Below are positions 22,800 to 27,611 of a stretch of 27,611 bases of DNA, piece by piece. Positions within the stretch are counted from its first letter, which is position 1, and each line of letters opens with the position of its first letter. The notes beneath the pieces were generated by a model, which ran no database searches, was not told the DNA's origin, and was given only the letters and a program-made list of their open reading frames with translations. Origin of the DNA: GH45 sp046704385 (GTDB lineage Bacteria; Bacteroidota; Bacteroidia; Bacteroidales; SZUA-534). The stretch covers positions 1-27,611 of the forward strand of contig JBJKSB010000017.1 of the NCBI GenBank assembly GCA_046704385.1. Reading direction: 5' to 3'. The position numbers were made by a program, and so were the translations under genes.

Positions 22800-24983
22800 T
22801 TATTCCACTGTAAACTCAATTTTATCAGTAATCTGATCAGAAGAATTTCCGATAGCTGCAAAATATTTACCCTTTTCAACTTCCCAACTGTTGGTTTTTT
22901 CATTCCAAAAGGCCAGGTCGTTAATATCAATGTTAATAGCTACATCAGCTGAACCATGGGCTTTAATATCAACCTTTTTAAACCCTTTTAGTTCTTTAAC
23001 GGCTCGGTCAACTTTTGAATCAATTTTACCAATATAAACCTGAACAACTTCGGCACCATCCACTATACCTGTATTATTAACCGTACAGCTAACTTTCAGT
23101 TTGTCGTTCACAGAATACTGGTTTGCCACCAGGTTACAGTTTTTTATCTCAAAAGTTGTATAAGATAAACCATAACCGAAGGCAAACAAGGGTTTAATTT
23201 CTTTTTTCTCATTCCATCGATATCCTACATAAATACCCTCTTTGTAATATTCATCTTTGCCATCACCAGGATAGGACAATTCACCAAATGACATTGCACC
23301 ATTATCGTCAAGTTTAACCGGGAAAGTGAACGGAAGCTTTCCTGATGGATTTTTATCACCAGAAATAATATCGGCAATTACATTTCCGGCTTCACTGCCC
23401 AAATACCAGGCTTGCATAATGCCTTTAACATCGTTTACCCATGGCATAGCCACGGCATTACCACTTATAAGAATTACTCCCACATTTTGATTTACCTTTA
23501 AAATATCAGCCAATAATTCGTCCTGTCCGTATGTTAAATTATAGCTTCTACGGTCCATACCTTCGCAATCCTGGCCCGGATTTTTATTCAAACCACCAAT
23601 AAACAGAACCAAATCGGCACCTTTTACAGTTTCCAAAGCAGCCTGCTTTAATGAATCGGCATTTAAAGGCGATGGGAACTCCTGCATCCATCCACCTCTG
23701 CCGGCAGCATATCCTAAAGAAAAGTTTATCTCAGCATTTTTAAAACGGTTTTTAATGCCATCGAGTGGAGATATTTCATACAAAGCCTTTAATTCTGAAG
23801 AACCACCTCCCACTGTCATCGGGCGAACGGCATTTTGGCCAATCACTGCAATTTTTAGTTTAGCCTGGGTATCAATCGGGAAAAATTTATTTTCATTTTT
23901 AAGTAAAACCACGCCCTGTTGCCCAACTTCACGATCTACTTCGGAATGTTCTTTTGAACCTTTTGACCCGAAGGGTTTTTCTTTATTCATTGCTGTCCTG
24001 TAATTAAGCCTGAGAACCCTACGGGCCTTATCATTAACCACAGCTTCTGATATTTCGCCACCTTTTAATTTTTGATAAAAAGGCAAAGCCAGGTAATATT
24101 TGTCGTAAGCGTTTTTGGTATTAACTGACAGACCATCGGTTCCGGTTCCCATTTCAATGTCCATACCATTCAAGGCAGCCTGATCCGTATTATGCACACC
24201 TCCCCAATCAGAAATTACTGCACCGTCGAATCCCCATTCGCCTTTTAATATTTTATTAATCAATACATTATTATGGCAGCAATGCTCGCCTTCATACTGA
24301 TTATAAGAACCCATTACTGCCCAAACTCCACCTTTTTGTACCGCAGCTTTATAAGCCGGAAGATAAATTTCACGCAATGCCCTGTCGCTAACATGAACAT
24401 TAATACGGTCGCGCCAAAGTTCCTGGTTATTCAGGGCAAAGTGTTTTACACAGGCAGCCACTCCGTTTTGCTGAACACCATGAATATACGGTACAACCAT
24501 TTTGGATGCCAGGAATGGGTCCTCACCCATATACTCAAAATTTCTTCCGTTCATTGGTGTACGGTAAATATTAACACCCGGGCCCAACAACACATCCTTT
24601 TCACGATAACGTGCTTCTTCACCAATAGCAACACCATATTTTAAGGCCAGGTCTTCGTTAAAGGTAGCCGCCAAACAGGTGAGCGCCGGAAAAGCTGTAC
24701 AGGAATCATCCGTCCATCCTGCACTACCCCAATTGTCCCAGGCTATCTCAGCCCTGACCCCGTGAGGTCCGTCAGACATCCAAAGTTCAGGAACACCTAA
24801 ACGGGGAACACCTTTCGAACTGAATTTAGACTGAGCATGGCATAAGTCAACCTTTTCTTTCAGGGTTAACTGGTTAAGTATATTCGATATTTCCAACTCA
24901 ACATCAGGTTTTACAGGTTGGGTTTGGCATGAAATCAATATTGAAAAAGAACAAGCCAATGAAATCAGATATAATTTTCTCAT
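22800..24983 (-). CDS. GH3 family beta-glucosidase-like lipoprotein
   Basis: A 727-residue enzyme counted from the ATG at 24983, which gives a lipoprotein signal with lipobox L-I-S-C (Cys19); the frame extends 15 codons upstream to 25028, but that extension breaks the signal. GH3 elements in order: W-M-S-D-G-P-H-G-V-R (68-77), K-H-F-A-L-N-N-Q-E (180-188), the nucleophile Asp259 in A-V-I-S-D-W-G-G-V (255-263), the alpha/beta sandwich with V-V-L-L-K-N-E-N (about 365), and a C-terminal fibronectin III-like domain. The length is normal. It would release terminal beta-glucose or related sugars at the membrane surface, probably facing the periplasm. It is preceded by an AT-rich leader containing the TTAGATGAAT motif and followed by the shared terminator. 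Confidence 0.93.
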   Translation of the reverse strand: MRKLYLISLACSFSILISCQTQPVKPDVELEISNILNQLTLKEKVDLCHAQSKFSSKGVPRLGVPELWMSDGPHGVRAEIAWDNWGSAGWTDDSCTAFPALTCLAATFNEDLALKYGVAIGEEARYREKDVLLGPGVNIYRTPMNGRNFEYMGEDPFLASKMVVPYIHGVQQNGVAACVKHFALNNQELWRDRINVHVSDRALREIYLPAYKAAVQKGGVWAVMGSYNQYEGEHCCHNNVLINKILKGEWGFDGAVISDWGGVHNTDQAALNGMDIEMGTGTDGLSVNTKNAYDKYYLALPFYQKLKGGEISEAVVNDKARRVLRLNYRTAMNKEKPFGSKGSKEHSEVDREVGQQGVVLLKNENKFFPIDTQAKLKIAVIGQNAVRPMTVGGGSSELKALYEISPLDGIKNRFKNAEINFSLGYAAGRGGWMQEFPSPLNADSLKQAALETVKGADLVLFIGGLNKNPGQDCEGMDRRSYNLTYGQDELLADILKVNQNVGVILISGNAVAMPWVNDVKGIMQAWYLGSEAGNVIADIISGDKNPSGKLPFTFPVKLDDNGAMSFGELSYPGDGKDEYYKEGIYVGYRWNEKKEIKPLFAFGYGLSYTTFEIKNCNLVANQYSVNDKLKVSCTVNNTGIVDGAEVVQVYIGKIDSKVDRAVKELKGFKKVDIKAHGSADVAINIDINDLAFWNEKTNSWEVEKGKYFAAIGNSSDQITDKIEFTVE

Positions 24984-25023
24984 AAGTATTGTGTTTTTAT
25001 TCTTTAAAATTAGATGAATATAA

Positions 25024-25042
25024 TGCATTCTATTTAAATGCA
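25024..25042. promoter_or_regulatory. Inverted repeat TGCATT-N7-AATGCA upstream of the GH3 gene
   Basis: A perfect 6-bp inverted repeat separated by seven bases (arms 25024-25029 and 25037-25042) about 41-59 bases before the preferred GH3 start, beside the TTAGATGAAT motif at 25010-25019. It is a plausible regulator site; in AT-rich DNA it may be coincidental. Confidence 0.35.
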
Positions 25043-25094
25043 GATTTAAAATAACCCTGAAAATAATACGTAACGGTTATGGGCAGTAAAAATA

Positions 25095-25128
25095 CAAAAA
25101 AAAGCCATCCTGAAAACAGGATGGCTTT
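25095..25128 (-). terminator. Rho-independent terminator of the thrS-infC-rpmI-rplT operon
   Basis: On the minus strand AAAGCCATCCTG - TTTT - CAGGATGGCTTT forms a 12-bp stem (plus-strand arms 25117-25128 and 25101-25112) followed by further T residues. It lies 30 bases after the rplT stop, closing the operon. Confidence 0.9.
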
Positions 25129-25157
25129 ATTGACTATATTTAATTAAAATAAAAGTT

Positions 25158-25502
25158 TTATTTCACCGCTTTACAAATTGCTTCGAATGCTTTTGGATGA
25201 TTCATAGCTAAATCAGCCAGCACCTTACGATTGATTTCCACATTGGCTTTACTCAATTTACCAATAAATTCGGAGTAAGACATTCCGTGAAGACGAGCAC
25301 CAGCGTTGATACGCTGAATCCATAATGCTCTAAAAGTACGTTTTTTGGTTTTACGATCGCGGTATGCATGTTGTAATCCTTTTTCATAGGTATTCTTTGC
25401 AACCGTCCAAACATTTCCACGAGCCCCAAAATTACCTCTGGTTTCTTTTAATATTTTCTTTCTTCTAGCTCTTGATGCTACAGCATTTACTGATCTTGGC
25501 AT
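25158..25502 (-). CDS. rplT: 50S ribosomal protein L20
   Basis: A 114-residue basic protein matching L20 throughout: M-P-R-S-V-N-A-V-A-S-R-A-R-R-K-K at the N-terminus, T-R-G-N-F-G-A-R-G-N-V-W-T-V-A-K near 21-36, Y-R-D-R-K-T-K-K-R-T-F-R-A-L-W-I-Q-R-I-N-A (47-67) and M-S-Y-S-E-F-I near 74-80. L20 binds 23S rRNA domain II and is needed for early large-subunit assembly. It is the last gene of thrS-infC-rpmI-rplT, with 85 bases between it and rpmI and a strong terminator behind. In other bacteria L20 autoregulates this operon; no equivalent RNA structure could be identified by eye here. Confidence 0.98.
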   Translation of the reverse strand: MPRSVNAVASRARRKKILKETRGNFGARGNVWTVAKNTYEKGLQHAYRDRKTKKRTFRALWIQRINAGARLHGMSYSEFIGKLSKANVEINRKVLADLAMNHPKAFEAICKAVK

Positions 25503-25587
25503 AATTTTTACTTTTTATGGACTGGTTAGCGTTCCTCCCATTAGGAAACTTTTTCGGCTAATTCAATCCCGATTAAACATTTAATTA

Positions 25588-25785
25588 CTATTTCATTGCC
25601 AGGCAAAGCTTAATGTTTTTCACATCGGCTTTGTCAACAGTAGTAAAATAAGTTAGATTGCGTTTACGCTTTTTTGCTTTTTTAGTCAAAATATGACTTT
25701 TGTAAGCATGTTTTCTTTTGATTTTTCCGGATCCTGTCAACACAAAACGCTTTTTCGCTCCGGAAACAGTTTTCATTTTTGGCAT
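25588..25785 (-). CDS. rpmI: 50S ribosomal protein L35
   Basis: A 65-residue, strongly basic protein with the L35 pattern: M-P-K-M-K-T-V-S-G-A-K-K-R-F at the N-terminus, T-G-S-G-K-I-K-R-K-H-A-Y-K-S-H near 17-31, then a C-terminal V-D-K-A-D-V-K-N-I-K. Its length is normal. It starts 25 bases after infC and lies upstream of rplT, in the standard order of this operon. Confidence 0.97.
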   Translation of the reverse strand: MPKMKTVSGAKKRFVLTGSGKIKRKHAYKSHILTKKAKKRKRNLTYFTTVDKADVKNIKLCLAMK

Positions 25786-25810
25786 AATTTTTCAATTTAA
25801 TGCGATAAAA

Positions 25811-26374
25811 CTAATTTTTCTTTTTCGGTGAAATAAACATAGTCATTCTTTTTCCTTCCAAACGGGGTAACTGTTCCACTTTACCAATTTCTTCCAATTC
25901 CTGGGCTAAACGTAGTAAAAGGATTTCACCCGGCTCCTTGAACAAAATTGAACGTCCCTTAAAGAATACATATACCTTAAGTTTCGCTCCTTCGCCAAGG
26001 AATTTTATAGCGTGATTCTTTTTAAAATTATAATCATGCTCATCAGTATTGGGGCCAAACCTGATTTCCTTAACTATCACTTTGGTAGCTTTGGATTTCA
26101 TCTCCTTTTGTTTCTTCTTCTGTTCGTAAAGAAACTTACTGTAATCAATAATCTTGCATACAGGTGGGTCAGCTTTCGGAGAAATTTCCACTAAATCCAG
26201 TTCAAGTTGTTGTGCCAGTTTTAGTGCTTCGTGAACCGAAACAATTCCGGGTTGAGGTACATTATCACCAACTAATCGTACATGTGACACTCGAATTGCC
26301 TCATTGATTCTAAATTGCGCTTTCTCGTCTCTGTTTTGTTGAAAGCCAGCCCTGTTAAATCTTGGTCCTGCTAT
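25811..26374 (-). CDS. infC: Translation initiation factor IF-3, starting at an AUA codon
   Basis: IF-3 binds the 30S subunit, keeps subunits apart and proofreads start codons. The C-terminal domain ends R-M-T-M-F-I-S-P-K-K-K. The first conventional start in frame is a GTG at 26288-26290, but it falls inside the conserved N-terminal motif: the frame upstream reads F-R-I-N-E-A-I-R-V-S-H-V-R-L-V-G-D-N, where R-I-N-E-x-I-R is the hallmark of IF-3. The open frame continues back to the thrS stop, and the only well-placed start is ATA at 26372-26374, nine bases after a GGAGG Shine-Dalgarno. That gives (M)-A-G-P-R-F-N-R and a 187-residue protein, the normal size. Non-AUG starts (AUU and relatives) on infC are known to allow autoregulation by IF-3. 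Here AUA is inferred. Confidence 0.9.
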   Translation of the reverse strand: MAGPRFNRAGFQQNRDEKAQFRINEAIRVSHVRLVGDNVPQPGIVSVHEALKLAQQLELDLVEISPKADPPVCKIIDYSKFLYEQKKKQKEMKSKATKVIVKEIRFGPNTDEHDYNFKKNHAIKFLGEGAKLKVYVFFKGRSILFKEPGEILLLRLAQELEEIGKVEQLPRLEGKRMTMFISPKKKN

Positions 26375-26383
26375 AGCTTGGTT

Positions 26384-26388
26384 CCTCC
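26384..26388 (-). promoter_or_regulatory. infC: Shine-Dalgarno sequence deciding the infC start
   Basis: GGAGG on the minus strand, nine bases before the ATA at 26374-26372 and four bases after the thrS stop. Strong Shine-Dalgarno sequences are scarce in this window, so its presence supports initiation at this unusual codon. Confidence 0.75.
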
Positions 26389-26392
26389 AATA

Positions 26393-27611
26393 TTAGTTAA
26401 TACTCAATAATTTTTTTACTTCGTTGTTTACTAATTCAGCGAAAGCTTCAATGCTCATTGAGCCTTTATCGCCTTCGCCTTGCATACGTACAGATACGGT
26501 ATTGGTTTCAAGTTCTTTTTCACCAACAATTAGCAGGTAAGGAATTCTTTTTAGCTCATTATCCCGTATCTTCCTGCCAATCTTCTCGTTTCGGTCGTCA
26601 ATTGCGGTGCGAATATCGTAATTATTTAGTGAATTTGAAACTTTTTGTGCAAAATCGTTATATTTTTCGCTAATAGGCAATACCACTGCCTGTTCAGGTG
26701 TCAGCCACAACGGAAATTTACCGCCTGTATGCTCAATTAAAACGGCCACAAAACGCTCCATTGAACCAAACGGGGCACGGTGAATCATCACAGGACGATG
26801 CCGTTTATCGTCACTGCCTATATACTCCAGTTCAAAACGTTCCGGTAAATTATAATCGACCTGTATGGTACCTAACTGCCATTTACGTCCAATGGCATCG
26901 CGAACCATAAAGTCGAGTTTTGGTCCGTAGAAAGCGGCTTCGCCTAATTCAACCACGGTTTCCATACCTTTTTCGTTACAGGCTTCCACTATTGCACTTT
27001 CTGCTTTTTCCCAGTTTTCGTCACTACCAATATATTTCTCCTTATTATTAGGATCACGTAAGGATATCTGGGCAATAAAGTCATCGAAATTCAACGTTTT
27101 GAAAATGTATAAAACGATATCGATCACCTTAATAAATTCTTCCTTCAACTGGTCGGGACGGCAGAAAATATGTGCATCGTCCTGAGTAAAGCCCCGGACA
27201 CGTGTAAGACCATGTAACTCACCACTTTGTTCGTATCGGTAAACTGTACCAAATTCTGCAAGCCGTACTGGCAAATCTTTATATGAACGTGGTTTAAACT
27301 TAAATATCTCACAGTGGTGAGGACAGTTCATTGGTTTTAACAGAAACTCCTCTCCTTCAGCAGGCGTGTGAATGGGCTGAAATGAATCAGCTCCGTATTT
27401 GGCATAGTGACCTGAAGTAACGTAAAGTTCCTTTTGACCAATATGTGGCGTAATTACTGGATCGTATCCATATTCCCGCTGAACGCGTTTCAAAAAGTTC
27501 TCAAGTCTCTCACGTAACTGGGCACCTTTAGGTAACCACAAAGGCAACCCCTGACCCACCTTTGCAGAGAATGTAAATAATTCCAAATCTTTTCGTACTT
27601 AACGATGATCG
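26393..27611 (-). CDS. thrS: Threonyl-tRNA synthetase, C-terminal part (gene cut by window edge; apparent in-frame stop at 27599-27601)
   Basis: About 400 residues of the roughly 640 expected. ThrRS charges tRNA-Thr with threonine. Visible: L-E-L-F-T-F-S-A-K-V-G-Q-G-L-P-L-W-L-P-K-G at the start of the catalytic domain, zinc-site P-M-N-C-P-H-H-C-E-I-F, motif 2 around V-R-G-F-T-Q-D-D-A-H-I-F, motif 3 at H-R-A-P-F-G-S-M-E-R-F, and the anticodon-binding domain in the last 100 residues. The N-terminal TGS and editing domains lie outside. The last codons before the edge read D-H-R-stop-V-R-K-D-L-E-L-F, where the family has D-H-R-K-L-G-K-(E/D)-L-E-L-F. The TAA is in register, and three successive codons deviate, suggesting an assembly or sequencing error at the sequence end; a real disruption is possible. 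The uninterrupted frame is 26393-27598. infC follows 18 bases after the stop. Confidence 0.93.

Noticed and set aside
25811..26290. IF-3 starting at the GTG at 26290
   Set aside because: This would delete the conserved R-I-N-E-A-I-R segment of the N-terminal domain, which is clearly encoded in frame upstream.

Overview
The window looks like a chromosomal segment of a Bacteroidota bacterium, probably Bacteroidales/Marinilabiliales-like. Supporting signs are AT-rich DNA with almost no Shine-Dalgarno sequences, a PorP/SprF-type protein of the type IX secretion system, an elongated Bacteroidota-style signal peptidase I, several secreted glycoside hydrolases, and short dispersed intergenic repeats typical of this phylum. 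The exact genus cannot be read from the sequence.

Layout. 1-1048: tail of a probable type IX sorting-domain protein, then a PorP/SprF-like outer-membrane protein. 1049-3445: exbB-exbD-tonB energy-transduction genes on the plus strand, with short-period tandem repeats in the spacers. 3459-6182 (minus): a GT4 glycosyltransferase, an FkbM methyltransferase and a TSUP-family permease. 6298-8284 (minus): glyA and an Lrp/AsnC regulator, each followed by a terminator. 8408-13256 (minus): DUF2975 membrane protein, XRE regulator, dapB, lepB, a second signal-peptidase-like gene and a DUF5329 gene. REP-like palindromic repeats flank the DUF2975 gene and separate it from its XRE partner.

13620-24983 is a carbohydrate-degradation region. 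It holds GH42, GH2, GH38-like and GH3 enzymes on the minus strand, and a small beta-barrel protein and a PQQ-type beta-propeller protein on the plus strand. All carry export signals. There is no SusC/SusD pair and no dedicated regulator inside the window. 25158-27611 (minus) is the classic thrS-infC-rpmI-rplT operon, cut by the window edge inside thrS.

Points most worth a second look: (1) the second signal peptidase homologue (8809-9852) has Lys where the catalytic Ser should be and Asn where the catalytic Lys should be, next to an intact lepB, so it is a probable pseudoenzyme; (2) infC appears to start at an AUA codon behind a strong Shine-Dalgarno sequence, extending the protein beyond its first conventional start; (3) the GH38-like enzyme has altered zinc/nucleophile residues; (4) inverted repeat copies bracket the DUF2975 gene; (5) thrS has an in-frame stop 11 bases from the window end, in an otherwise conserved motif.
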